Made by a program: the position numbers and the translations under genes. The notes below the pieces were generated by a model that worked only from the letters and a program-made list of their open reading frames with translations, did not search any database and had not been told where the DNA came from. From Cyprinodon diabolis (taxonomy: Eukaryota; Chordata; Actinopteri; Cyprinodontiformes; Cyprinodontidae): DNA of 64,000 nucleotides. The DNA lies in the NCBI GenBank assembly GCA_030533445.1, contig JARPUW010000268.1:1-64000 (forward strand), written 5' to 3'. Below are positions 46,562 through 59,250 of the stretch, one piece after another; the first letter of the stretch is position 1, and each line of letters opens with the position of its first letter.

Positions 46562-49500
46562 TTTTATTCTGTAGAGTCCTTGTAGTCTTATTTTGAAAGT
46601 CTATCATGAATGTGCATCAAAAGATGGGTCACGCCCAGCAGTGATATAGAATCCATTTCCAAATGTTAAATCACTGGTTTTCCATGTTATTAGGTGAATA
46701 GTTGCTGTATTACAGAGTAAATGGGAGACTTTTATTGTGAAATTTGCTCTGGGGTGTGTTTTGAAAAGGTCACTAGAGTCTAATAAAAACAACCTGGAAG
46801 AGTTTGGGTCATAATGTTGAGCCATTTGCATCAATTAATGCATTACTATAATCTAGAGGCTTTTATTTTGTAGGGTCCCTGGAGTCTTATTTTGAAAGTC
46901 CAACAGAGTTGTGTTTATAGAAAATGTTCAGACCCGTCAATGATAGTTGATTACTTTCCAATCGTTAAATCACTCTTTTTCCATGTTATTAGGGCAGTAG
47001 ATGAAGCGGAAATGGGAGGCTTTTATTTTGAAATTTGCTATAGGGTGTGTTTTAAACAGTCTCCTAGAGTCTATTCTCTAAAACGGGGTTGAGTTTGGGT
47101 CATAATGTTGAGCCATATAGAGCAATAAATATATGTAAAAAATATAGAGGCTTTTATTTTGTAGGGTCCCTGGAGTCTTATTTTGAAAGTCTATCAGTGA
47201 TGAGTGGCAAGGGAAGTGTCATGTACAGCAGTCATATAGTATCCATTTCCCAATGTTAAATCAGTCCTTTCACCCTCCATTAGATTAATATGTGCTGTTT
47301 AAAACAGCAGAGGTAAAATCTGTTTGAAGCTTGGTAACCTTGACAACGCTTAACGAGCCTCTCACTGACACAGACAACAGCTGCACTCACTATTGGTTTC
47401 TTCTTCCCAGGCTTTTTTGTATGGGAAGAACGGCACCGAACAAACGACTACTGATCAAAAACCGTATGAGTTATTCAAAAAACATTTTCACCATGAGCAT
47501 CAGCAATCCTTCGACTCCAACTATACCAACTTTGGTGTATGTGTGTCATTCAGAAAAATATTTATGACGAGTTGAAAACACATAGTCTGATTCGTTTCTC
47601 TCCCATCTTCAGCTCAAAAAGAATAGAGAAAGGCTGAAACTCTCATCGACTTTAGGTTGGTCTGGAGGGTTTTTAAGGAAAAGTATTAATCCTACCGTAA
47701 TTCCGAAGACATTGTGTGAGTCCAGAGGTTTCAGTCTACAAACTGACCAAAAATGGTGACTGTAGCTCCAAATATGTGGCCGTGAGGGCGAGAATAAGAT
47801 GTTTGATCTTAAAAAAATGGCCGCCTCACACTAAGATTTCAGCAGCTGCACTCTAGCAGGCTGCTGCAGAAGCTAACTGTCAGCTAGCTTCCAGGTGCTT
47901 ACCCTCCGAAAAAACGACTGCTGAGCAAAAACCGTAAAAGATATCTGAAAAATTCTTTCAGTGAAAGCAACATCTATCCTTTGTCTCAGACTGGGGTAAC
48001 CTTCATGTCTGTAGGTCTTTCACAACCCAAAACGAAGCACAAACAAAATGGTTGGCCCACCTGCTCCTCCCTTTCTTTTAACTGCAGGACCTCACTCTCA
48101 CTCACCTTTTAGCTGCTAAAGCACCCCTCCGAACAAACGACTGCTGAGTAAAAACCGTAAAAGGTATCTGAAAAATTCTTTTTATCTAAGCGACAGCTAT
48201 ATCTTGTCTTCGATTGGAGTAACTTTCATGGCTGTAGGTCATCTACAAACTGAATGGGAAGAGAAAGAAAAAGAAAAAACGTTTCATCACACCTAAGCTT
48301 CTAATTGAGCTAGCTGCAGCAGGTCACTGTCACTCAGCTTTCAGGTGCTTAAAATGTCCTCCGAACAAACGACTGCTGAGCAAAAACCGTATGAGTTATT
48401 CAAAAAATTTTTTCACCGTGAGCGTCAGTCATCCTTCGACTCCAACTATGCCAACTTTGGTGTATGTGTGTCATTCAGAAAAATATTTATGACGAGTTTA
48501 AAACACATAGTCTGATTCGTTTTTCTCCCCTCTTCTGCTCCAAAACCAATGAAAAACGGCTCTGATTTTCATCGACTTTAGGTCGGTCTGGAGGGTTTTT
48601 AAGGAAAAGTATTAATCCTACCGTAATTCCGAAGATATTGTGTGGGTCCAGAGATTTCAGTCTACAAACTGACCAAAAATGGTGACTCTAGCTATAAATA
48701 TGTGGCCGTGAGGGCGAGTTTAAAATGTTTTTTTGTGTTTAAAAAACGCCTGCCTCACACTCTAGCTTTTCAGTTGCTCCACTCTAGCAGGCTGGATTTT
48801 GCTAAAACTTTGTGGCGCTTGAGGTCTGATTATACAAAAACCGTAGCAGTTATCAACATACCGTCTTCAGTTTTAAATAGACGAAGGATTTATCTACAAA
48901 CTGAGCTTCAAACTGTTTTTCTAGGTGAATGTATGCCGACACAGTGAAGTGCTGTTTTTTATGCTTTTTTTTTCCTCTCCCCATTCATTTCCTATGGGAT
49001 TTTTTTGCGACGTTTTCGCTAATAATTCGCAAACCTTCGGACTAATGAGAAAGTTTTATACAAGCACACATCACCCCATTGGTCCCGACGCGTGTGCCAA
49101 CTTTGGGCCCGATCCGCCAAACCGTGCGGGACTAGTTACGCGCCGAAGTTTTGGGTATACGGGAGAATTATAATAATAACTAGAAAATTTCTAAAGAAAT
49201 TTTGAGGGGGGCCACCTACTGCCCGTCTGGGGAACAGGGCCAATACGGCCCTGGCAAGTGATGTCGGGGCTCCCCAGACCAACTGCTTACGCCTTTGAGG
49301 GCTGCTGAGGGAAGGAAAGAGGGCTAGGTCATGGGCAAAGAGAGCTGTGTGCCACTTGTGCTGAAATCTGGGAAATAGACGTGCACAGCGTATGATGCAA
49401 AAGGGTAATATGGGTTGTCCATATTGAACCGCAGTGGGTAAAGCTCAGTTGGTGGGCTCCGCCCGCCTGCTAGGAGCCCTTGCAGCGATGAAAAAAATCA

Positions 49501-49604
49501 CCAATGGCGGGCTCTGCCCGCCTGCTAAGAGCCATTGCAGTGATGAAATCACCAATGGCAATGAGCAATATGCCAGAATGTATGAGTGTGTATAAGGAAG
49601 AGGC
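46562..49604. repeat. Satellite monomer 15, shortest (class Y end, contracted)
   Basis: At 3,043 bp this is the shortest complete copy. It is 102 bp shorter than monomer 2, and the missing length is exactly two 51-bp units of the end array. The first ~1 kb shares GCATTACTATAATC, CATATAGAGC and CATGTACAGC with monomers 9 and 19; the match ends near 47.6 kb. The D1 motif has a private CCGAAAAAACG. Confidence 0.96.
49451..49559. repeat. 51-bp hairpin minisatellite, contracted class Y
   Basis: Only two hairpins remain (49451 with GGTGGGC, and 49506). The loss is exactly 102 bp relative to other Y arrays. It ends in AAATCACCAATGGC, the internal-unit form, so the terminal AAATTACAAATGGC was removed with the deleted units. 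Confidence 0.92.
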
Positions 49605-52225
49605 TTTTATTCTGTAGAGTCCCTGGAGTCTTATTTTGAAAGTCTATCATGGAAGTGCATCTAAAGATGGGTCATGCCCAGCAGTTATATAGAATCAATT
49701 TCCAAATGTTAAATCACTGGTTTTCCATGTTATTAGGTGAATAGTTGCTGTATTACAGAGTAAATGGGAGACTTTTATTGTGAAATTTGCTCTGGGTGTG
49801 TTTTGAAAAGGTCACTAGAGTCTAATAAAAACAACCTGGAAGAGTTTGGGTCATAATGTTGAGCCATTTGCATCAATTAATGCATTAGTATAATCTAGAG
49901 GCTTTTATTTTGTAGGGTCGCTGGAGTCTTATTTTGAAAGTCCAACAGAGTTGTGTTTATAGAAAATGTTCAGACCCGTCAATGATAGTTGATTACTTTC
50001 CAATCGTTAAATCACTGTTTTTCCATGTTATTAGGGCAGTAGATGAAGCGGAAATGGGAGGCTTTTATTTTGAAATTTGCTATAGGGTGTGTTTTAAACA
50101 GTCTCCTAGAGTCTATTCTCTAAAACGGGGTTGAGTTTGGGTCATAATATTGAGCCATATAGGGCAATAAATATATGTAAAAAATATAGAGGCTTTTATT
50201 TTGTAGGGTCCCTGGAGTCTTATTTTGAAAGTCTATCAGTGCTGAGTGGCAAGGGAAGTGTCCTGGACAGCAGTCATATAGTATCCATTTCCCAATGTTA
50301 AATCAGTCCTTTCACCCTCCATTAGATTAATATGTGCTGTTTAAAACAGCAGAGGTAAAATCTGTTTGAAGCTTGGTAACCTTGACAACGCTTAACGAGC
50401 CTCTCACTGACACAGACAACAGCTGCACTCACTATTGGTTTCTTCTTCCCAGGCTTTTTTGTATGGGAAGAACGGCAACGAAAACAAACGACTACTGATC
50501 AAAAACCGTATGAGTTATTCAAAAAACATTTTCACCATGAGCATCAGCAATCCTTCGACTCCAAGTATACCAACTTTGGTGTATGTGTGTCATTCAGAAC
50601 AATATTTATGACGACTTGAAAACACATAGTCTGATTCGTTTCTCTTCCATCTTCAGCTCAAAAAGAATGGAGAAAGGCTGAAACTCATCGACTTTAGGTT
50701 GGTCTGGAGGGTTTTTAAGGAAAAGTATTAATCCTACCGTAATTCCGAAGACATTGTGTGAGTCCAGAGGTTTCAGTCTACAAACTGACCAAAAATGGTG
50801 ACTGTAGCTCCAAATATGTGGCCGTGAGGGCGAGAATAAGATGTTTGATCTTAAAAAAATGGCCGCCTCACACTAAGATTTCAGCAGCTGCACTCTAGCA
50901 GGCTGCTGCAGAAGCTAACTGTCAGCTAGCTTCCAGGTGCTTACCCTCCGAACAAACGACTGCTGAGCAAAAACCGTAAAAGATATCTGAAAAATTCTTT
51001 CAGTGAAAGCAACATCTATCCTTTGTCTCAGACTGGGGTAACCTTCATGTCTGTAGGTCTTTCACAACCCAAAACGAAGCACAAACAAAATGGTTGGCCC
51101 ACCTGCTCCTCCCTTTGTTTGAACTGCAGGACCTCACTCTCACTCACCTTTTAGCTGCTAAAGCACCCCTCCGAACAAACGACTGCTGAGTAAAAACCGT
51201 AAAAGGTGTCTGAAAAATTCTTTTTATCTAAGCGACAGCTATATCTTGTCTTCAATTGGAGTAACTTTCATGGCTGTAGGTCATCTACAAACTGAATGGG
51301 AAGAGAAAGAAAAAGAAAAAACGTTTCATCACACCTAAGCTTCTAATTGAGCTAGCTGCAGCAGGTCACTGTCACTCAGCTTTCAGGTGCTTAAAATGTC
51401 CTCCGAACAAACGACTGCTGAGCAAAAACCGTATGAGTTATTCAAAAATTTTTTTCACCGTGAGCGTCAGTCATCCTTCGACTCCAACTATGCCAACTTT
51501 GGTGTATGTGTGTCATTCAGAAAAATATTTATGACGAGTTTAAAACACATAGTCGGATTCGTTTTTCTCCCCTCTTCTGCTCCAAAACCAATGAAAAACG
51601 GCTCTGATTTTCATCGACTTTAGGTCGGTCTGGAGGGTTTTTAAGGAAAAGTATTAATCCTACCGTAATTCCGAAGATATTGTGTGGGTCCAGAGATTTC
51701 AGTCTACAAACTGACCAAAAATGGTGACTCTAGCTATAAATATGTGGCCGTGAGGGCGAGTTTAAAATGTTTTTTTGTGTTTAAAAAACGCCTGCCTCAC
51801 ACTCTAGCTTTTCAGTTGCTCCACTCTAGCAGGCTGGATTTTGCTAAAACTTTGTGGCGCTTGAGGTCTGATTATACAAAAACCGTAGCAGTTATCAACA
51901 TACCGTCTTCAGTTTTAAATAGACGAAGGATTTATCTACAAACTGAGCTTCAAACTGTTTTTCTAGGTGAATGTATGGCGACACAGTGAAGTGCTGTTTT
52001 TTATGCTTTTTTTTTCCTCTCCCCATTCATTTCCTATGGGATTTTTTTGCGACGTTTTCGCTAATAATTCGCAAACCTTCGGACTAATGAGAAAGTTTTA
52101 TACAAGCACACATCACCCCATTGGTCCCGACGCGTGTGCCAACTTTGGGCCCGATCCGCCAAACCGTGCGGGACTAGTTACGTGCCGAAGTTTTGGGTAT
52201 ACGGGAGAATTATAATAATAATAAT

Positions 52226-52354
52226 ACGCGGAATAAATATGTGCAATAGTAGTAGGTGGGCCATGCCTTCGGCATGTGGCCCCCCAATAATAATACGCGG
52301 AATAAATATGTGCAATAGTAGTAGGTGGGCCATGCCTTCGGCATGTGGCCCCCC
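52226..52354. repeat. 60-bp hairpin cassette x2
   Basis: Two cores in monomer 16 (52226-52285, 52295-52354), the same arrangement as monomer 12 but with one more AAT on the left. Confidence 0.92.
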
Positions 52355-52627
52355 AACTAGAAAATTTCTAAAGAAATTTTGAGGGGGGCCACCTACTGCC
52401 CGTCTTGGGAACCGGGCCAATACGGCCCTGGCAAGTGACGTCGGGGCTCCCCAGACCAACTGCTTACGCCTTTGAGGGCTGCTGAGGGAAGGAAAGAGGG
52501 CAAGTTCATGGGCAAAGAGAGCTGTGTGCCACTTGTGCTGACATCTGGGAAATAGACGTGCACAGCGTATGATGCACAAGGGTAATATGGGTTGTCCATA
52601 TTGAAACACAGTGGGTAAAGCCCAGTT

Positions 52628-52865
52628 GGCGGGCTTCGCCCGCCTGCTGGGAGCCATCTCAGTGAAGAAAAAAATCACCAATGGCGGGCCCTGCCCGCCT
52701 TCTAAGAGCCATTGCAGTGATGAAATCACCAATGGCGGGCTCCGCCCGCCTGCTAAGAGCCATTGCAGTGATGTAATCACCTTCGGCGGGCTCCGCCCGC
52801 CTGTTACCATTGGCGGGCTCCGCCCGCCTTCTAAGAGCCATTGCAGTGATGAAATCACCAATGGC
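52628..52865. repeat. 51-bp hairpin minisatellite, class X
   Basis: Five hairpins; the second loop is CCT, and CTTCGGCGG replaces CTTTGGCGG before the fourth. Confidence 0.92.
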
Positions 52866-52910
52866 AATGAGCAATATGCCAGAATGTATGAGTGTGTATA
52901 AGGAAGAGGC

Positions 52911-55900
52911 TTTTATTCTGTAGAGTCCTTGTAGTCTTATTTTGAAAGTCTATCATGAATGTGCATCAAAAGATGGGTCACGCCCAGCAGTGATATAGAA
53001 TCCATTTCCAAATGTTAAATCACTGGTTTTCCATGTTATTAGGTGAATAGTTGCTGTATTACAGAGTAAATGGGAAACTTTTATTGTGAAATTTGCTCTG
53101 GGTGTGTTTTGAAAAGGTCACTAGAGTCTAATAAAAACAACCTGGAAGAGTTTGGGTCATAATGTTGAGCCATTTGCATCAATTAATGCATTAGTATAAT
53201 CTAGAGGCTTTTATTTTGTAGGGTCCCTGGAGTCTTATTTTGAAAGTCCAACAGAGTTGTGTTTATAGAAAATGTTCAGACCCGTCAATGATAGTTGATT
53301 ACTTTCCAATCGTTAAATCACTCTTTTTCCATGTTATTAGGGCAGTAGATGAAGCGGAAATGGGAGGCTTTTATTTTGAAATTTGCTATAGGGTGTGTTT
53401 TAAACAGTCTCCCAGAGTCTATTCTCTAAAACGGGGTTGAGTTTGGGTCATAATGTTGAGCCATATAGGGCAATAAATATATGTAAAAAATATAGAGGCT
53501 TTTATTTTGTAGGGTCCCTGGAGTCTTATTTTGAAAGTCTATCAGTGCTGAGTGGCAAGGGAAGTGTCATGGACAGCAGTCATATAGTATCCATTTCCCA
53601 ATGTTAAATCAGTCCTTTCACCCTCCATTAGATTAATATGTGCTGTTTAAAACAGCAGAGGTAAAATCTGTTTGAAGCTTGGTAACCTTGACAACGCTTA
53701 AGGAGCCTCTCACTGACACAGACAACAGCTGCACTCACTATTGGTTTCTTCTTCCCAGGCTTTTTTGTATGGGAAGAACGGCACCGAACAAACGACTACT
53801 GATCAAAAACCGTATGAGTTATTCAAAAAACATTTTCACCATGAGCATCAGCAATCCTTCGACTCCAACTATACCAACTTTGGTGTATGTGTGTCATTCA
53901 GAAAAATATTTATGACGAGTTGAAAACACATAGTCTGATTCGTTTCTCTCCCATCTTCAGCTCAAAAAGAATAGAGAAAGGCTGAAACTCTCATCGACTT
54001 TAGGTTGGTCTGGAGGGTTTTTAAGGAAAAGTATTAATCCTACCGTAATTCCGAAGACATTGTGTGAGTCCAGAGGTTTCAGTCTACAAACTGACCAAAA
54101 ATGGTGACTGTAGCTCCAAATATGTGGCCGTGAGGGCGAGAATAAGATGTTTGATCTTAAAAAAATGGCCGCCTCACACTAAGATTTCAGCAGCTGCACT
54201 GTAGCAGGCTGCTGCAGAAGCTAACTGTCAGCTAGCTTCCAGGTGCTTACCCTCCGAACAAACGACTGCTGAGCAAAAACCGTAAAAGGTATCTGAAAAA
54301 TTCTTTCAGTGAAAGCAACATCTATCCTTTGTCTCAGACTGGGGTAACCTTCATGTCTGTAGGTCTTTCACAACCCAAAACGAAGCACAAACAAAATGGT
54401 TGGCCCACCTGCTCCTCCCTTTGTTTGAACTGCAGGACCTCACTCTCACTCACCTTTTAGCTGCTAAAGCACCCCTCCGAACAAACGACTGCTGAGTAAA
54501 AACCGTAAAAGGTATCTGAAAAATTCTTTTTATCTAAGCGACAGCTATATCTTGTCTTCAATTGGAGTAACTTTCATGGCTGTAGGTCATCTACAAACTG
54601 AATGGGAAGAGAAAGAAAAAGAAAAAACGTTTCATCACACCTAAGCTTCTAATTGAGCTAGCTGCAGCAGGTCACTGTCACTCAGCTTTCAGGTGCTTAA
54701 AATGTCCTCCGAACAAACGACTGCTGAGCAAAAACCGTATGAGTTATTCAAAAAATTTTTTCACCGTGAGCGTCAGTCATCCTTCGACTCCAACTATGCC
54801 AACTTTGGTGTATGTGTGTCATTCAGAAAAATATTTATGACGAGTTTAAAACACATAGTCTGATTCGTTTTTCTCCCCTCTTCTGCTCCAAAACCAATGA
54901 AAAACGGCTCTGATTTTCATCGACTTTAGGTCGGTCTGGAGGGTTTTTAAGGAAAAGTATTAATCCTACCGTAATTCCGAAGATATTGTGTGGGTCCAGA
55001 GATTTCAGTCTACAAACTGACCAAAAATGGTGACTCTAGCTATAAATATGTGGCCGTGAGGGCGAGTTTAAAATGTTTTTTTGTGTTTAAAAAACGCCTG
55101 CCTCACACTCTAGCTTTTCAGTTGCTCCACTCTAGCAGGCTGGATTTTGCTAAAACTTTGTGGCGCTTGAGGTCTGATTATACAAAAACCGTAGCAGTTA
55201 TCAACATACCGTCTTCAGTTTTAAATAGACGAAGGATTTATCTACAAACTGAGCTTCAAACTGTTTTTCTAGGTGAATGTATGCCGACACAGTGAAGTGC
55301 TGTTTTTTATGCTTTTTTTTCCCTCTCCCCATTCATTTCCTATGGGATTTTTTTGCGACATTTTCGCTAATAATTCGCAAACCTTCGGACTAATGAGAAA
55401 GTTTTATACAAGCACACATCACCCCATTGGTCCCGACGCGTGTGCCAACTTTGGGCCCGATCCGCCAAACCGTGCGGGACTAGTTACGCGCCGAAGTTTT
55501 GGGTATACGGGAGAATTATAATAACTAGAAAATTTCTAAAGAAATTTTGAGGGGGGCCACCTACTGCCCGTCTGGGGAACCGGGCCAATACGGCCCTGGC
55601 AAGTGACTTCGGGGCTCCCCAGACCAACTGCTTACGCCTTTGAGGGCTGCTGAGGGAAGGAAAGAGGGCAAGTTTATGGGCAAAGAGAGCTGTGTGCCAC
55701 TTGTGCTGAAATCTGGGAAATAGACGTGCACAGCGTATGATGCACAAGGGTAATATGGGTTGTCCATATTGAAACACAGTGGGTAAAGCCCAGTTTGCGG
55801 GCTTCGCCCGCCTTCTGGGATCCATCTCAGTGAAGAAAAAAATCACCAATGGCGGGCTCTGCCCGCCTTCTAAGAGCCATTGCAGTGATGAAATCACCAA

Positions 55901-56078
55901 TGGCGGGCTCCGCCCGCCTGCTAAGAGCCATTGCAGTGATGTAATCACCTTTGGCGGGCTCCGCCCGCCTGTTACCATTGGCAGGCTCCGCCCGCCTTCT
56001 AAGAGCCATTGCAGTGATGAAATCACCAATGGCAATGAGCAATATGCCAGAATGTATGAGTGTGTATAAGGAAGAGGC
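52911..56078. repeat. Satellite monomer 17 (class X end)
   Basis: Complete 3,168-bp copy. AAGGAGCC in A is shared with monomers 1 and 18. GCGACATTTTCG and TGACTTCGGGG are private losses of CpG. The end array has CTTCTGGGATCC after its first hairpin, shared only with monomer 19, and GGCAGGC near 55980, which breaks the fifth hairpin. Confidence 0.96.
55796..56033. repeat. 51-bp hairpin minisatellite, class X
   Basis: Five hairpin positions. The first left arm is TGCGGGC and the fifth is GGCAGGC, so two stems are weakened. CTTCTGGGATCC after the first hairpin is shared with monomer 19. Confidence 0.92.
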
Positions 56079-59000
56079 TTTTATTCTGTAGAGTCCTTGT
56101 AGTCTTATTTTGAAAGTCTATCATGAATGTGCATCAAAAGATGGGTCACGCCCAGCAGTGATATAGAATCCATTTCCAAATGTGAAATCACTGGTTTTCC
56201 ATGTTATTAGGTGAATAGTTGCTGTATTACAGAGTAAATGGGAGACTTTTATTGTGAAATTTGCTCTGGGTGTGTTTTGAAAAGGTCACTAGAGTCTAAT
56301 AAAAACAACCTGGAAGAGTTTGGGTCATAATGTTGAGCCATTTGCATCAATTAATGCATTAGTATAATCTAGAGGCTTTTATTTTGTAGGGTCCCTGGAG
56401 TCTTATTTTGAAAGTCCAACAGAGTTGTGTTTATAGAAAATGTTCAGACCCGTCAATGATAGTTGATTACTTTCCAATCGTTAAATCACTCTTTTTCCAT
56501 GTTATTAGGGCAGTAGATGAAGCGGAAATGGGAGGCTTTTATTTTGAAATTTGCTATAGGGTGTGTTTTAAACAGTCTCCTAGAGTCTATTCTCTAAAAC
56601 GGGGTTGAGTTTGGGTCATAATGTTGAGCCATATAGGGCAATAAATATATGTAAAAAATATAGAGGCTTTTATTTTGTAGGGTCCCTGGAGTCTTATTTT
56701 GAAAGTCTATCAGTGCTGAGTGGCAAGGGAAGTGTCATGGACAGCAGTCATATAGTATCCATTTCCCAATGTTAAATCAGTCCTTTCACCCTCCATTAGA
56801 TTAATATGTGCTGTTTAAAACAGCAGAGGTAAAATCTGTTTGAAGCTTGGTAACCTTGACAACGCTTAAGGAGCCTCTCACTGACACAGACAACAGCTGC
56901 ACTCACTATTGGTTTCTTCTTCCCAGGCTTTTTTGTATGGGAAGAACGGCACCGAACAAACGACTACTGATCAAAAACCGTATGAGTTATTCAAAAAACA
57001 TTTTCACCATGAGCATCAGCAATCCTTCGACTCCAACTATACCAACTTTGGTGTATGTGTGTCATTCAGAAAAATATTTATGACGAGTTGAAAACACATA
57101 GTCTGATTCGTTTCTCTCCCATCTTCAGCTCAAAAAGAATAGAGAAAGGCTGAAACTCTCATCGACTTTAGGTTGGTCTGGAGGGTTTTTAAGGAAAAGT
57201 ATTAATCCTACCGTAATTCCGAAGACATTGTGTGAGTCCAGAGGTTTCAGTCTACAAACTGACCAAAAATGGTGACTGTAGCTCCAAATATGTGGCCGTG
57301 AGGGCGAGAATAAGATGTTTGATCTGAAAAAAATGGCCGCCTCACACTAAGATTTCAGCAGCTGCACTCTAGCAGGCTGCTGCAGAAGCTAACTGTCAGC
57401 TAGCTTCCAGGTGCTTACCCTCCGAACAAACGACTGCTGAGCAAAAACCGTAAAAGATATCTGAAAAATTCTTTCAGTGAAAGCAACATCTATCCTTTGT
57501 CTCAGACTGGGGTAACCTTCATGTCTGTAGGTCTTTCACAACCCAAAACGAAGCACAAACAAAATGGTTGGCCCACCTGCTCCTCCCTTTCTTTTAACTG
57601 CAGGACCTCACTCTCACTCACCTTTTAGCTGCTAAAGCACCCCTCCGAACAAACGACTGCTGAGTAAAAACCGTAAAAGGTATCTGAAAAATTCTTTTTA
57701 TCTAAGCGACAGCTATATCTTGTCTTCGATTGGAGTAACTTTCATGGCTGTAGGTCATCTACAACCTGAATGGGAAGAGAAAGAAAAAGAAAAAACGTTT
57801 CATCACACCTAAGCTTCTAATTGAGCTAGCTGCAGCAGGTCACTGTCACTCAGCTTTCAGGTGCTTAAAATGTCCTCAGAACAAACGACTGCTGAGCAAA
57901 AACCGTATGAGTTATTCCAAAAATTTTTTTCACCGTGAGCGTCAGTCATCCTTCGACTCCAACTATGCCAACTTTGGTGTATGTGTGTCATTCAGAAAAA
58001 TATTTATGACGAGTTTAAAACACATAGTCTGATTCGTTTTTCTCCCCTCTTCTGCTCCAAAACCAATGAAAAACAGCTCTGATTTTCATCGACTTTAGGT
58101 CGGTCTGGAGGGTTTTTAAGGAAAAGTATTAATCCTACCGTAATTCCGAAGATATTGTGTGGGTCCAGAGATTTCAGTCTACAAACTGACCAAAAATGGT
58201 GACTCTAGCTATAAATATGTGGCCGTGAGGGCGAGTTTAAAATGTTTTTTTGTGTTTAAAAAACGCCTGCCTCACACTCTAGCTTTTCAGTTGCTCCACT
58301 CTAGCAGGCTGGATTTTGCTAAAACTTTGTGGCGCTTGAGGTCTGATTATACAAAAACCGTAGCAGTTATCAACATACCGTCTTCAGTTTTAAATAGACG
58401 AAGGATTTATCTACAAACTGAGCTTCAAACTGTTTTTCTAGGTGAATGTATGCCGACACAGTGAAGTGCTGTTTTTTATGCTTTTTTTTTCCTCTCCCCA
58501 TTCATTTCCTATGGGATTTTTTTGCGACGTTTTCGCTAATAATTCGCAAACCTTCGGACTAATGAGAAAGTTTTATACAAGCACACATCACCCCATTGGT
58601 CCCGACGCGTGTGCCAACTTTGGGCCCGATCCGCCAAACCGTGCGGGACTAGTTACGCGCCGAAGTTTTGGGTATACGGGAGAATTATAATAATAACTAG
58701 AAAATTTCTAAAGAAATTTTGAGGGGGGCCACCTACTGCCCGTCTGGGGAACCGGGCCAATACGGCCCTGGCAAGTGACGTCGGGGCTCCCCAGACCAAC
58801 TGCTTACGCCTTTGAGGGCTGCTGAGGGAAGGAAAGAGGGCAAGTTCATGGGCAAAGAGAGCTGTGTGCCACTTGTGCTGAAATCTGGGAAATAGACGTG
58901 CACAGAGTATGATGCACAAGGGTAATATGGGTTGTCCATATTGAAACACAGTGGGTAAAGCCCAGTTGGCGGGCTTCGCCCGCCTGCTAGGAGCCATCTC

Positions 59001-59250
59001 AGTGAAGAAAAAAATCACCAATGGCGGGCTCTGCCCGCCTTCTAAGAGCCATTGCAGTGATGAAATCACCAATGGCGGGCTCCGCCCGCCTGCTAAGAGC
59101 CATTGCAGTGATGTAATCACCTTTGGCGGGCTCCGCCCGCCTGTTACCATTGGCGGGCTCCGCCCGCCTTCTAAGAGCCATTGCAGTGATGAAATCACCA
59201 ATGGCAATGAGCAATATGCCAGAATGTATGAGTGTGTATAAGGAAGAGGC
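56079..59250. repeat. Satellite monomer 18 (class X end)
   Basis: Complete 3,172-bp copy. The middle resembles monomer 6 (TTGATCTGAAAA, AAAACAGCTCTG). From about 58.16 kb it matches monomer 8 at a constant 32,808-bp offset. Private changes are AATGTGAAATC in C1, CCTCAGAAC at the B motif and TTATTCCAAAAA in B. No 60-bp cassette. Confidence 0.96.
58968..59205. repeat. 51-bp hairpin minisatellite, class X
   Basis: Five hairpins, all arms intact. Confidence 0.92.

Larger units (their letters stand above)
49605..52910. repeat. Satellite monomer 16 (Y-type start, class X end, two hairpin cassettes)
   Basis: Complete 3,306-bp copy with two 60-bp cassettes. It shares GGCAACGAAAAC and ATAATATTGAGCC with monomer 6, and AGTCGGATTC with monomers 9, 13 and 19. 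Private changes include CACTGTTTTT, GTCCTGGACAG, CTCCAAGTATACC, and GTCTTGGGA near 52404, which disturbs the GTCTGGGGA stem. Confidence 0.96.
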
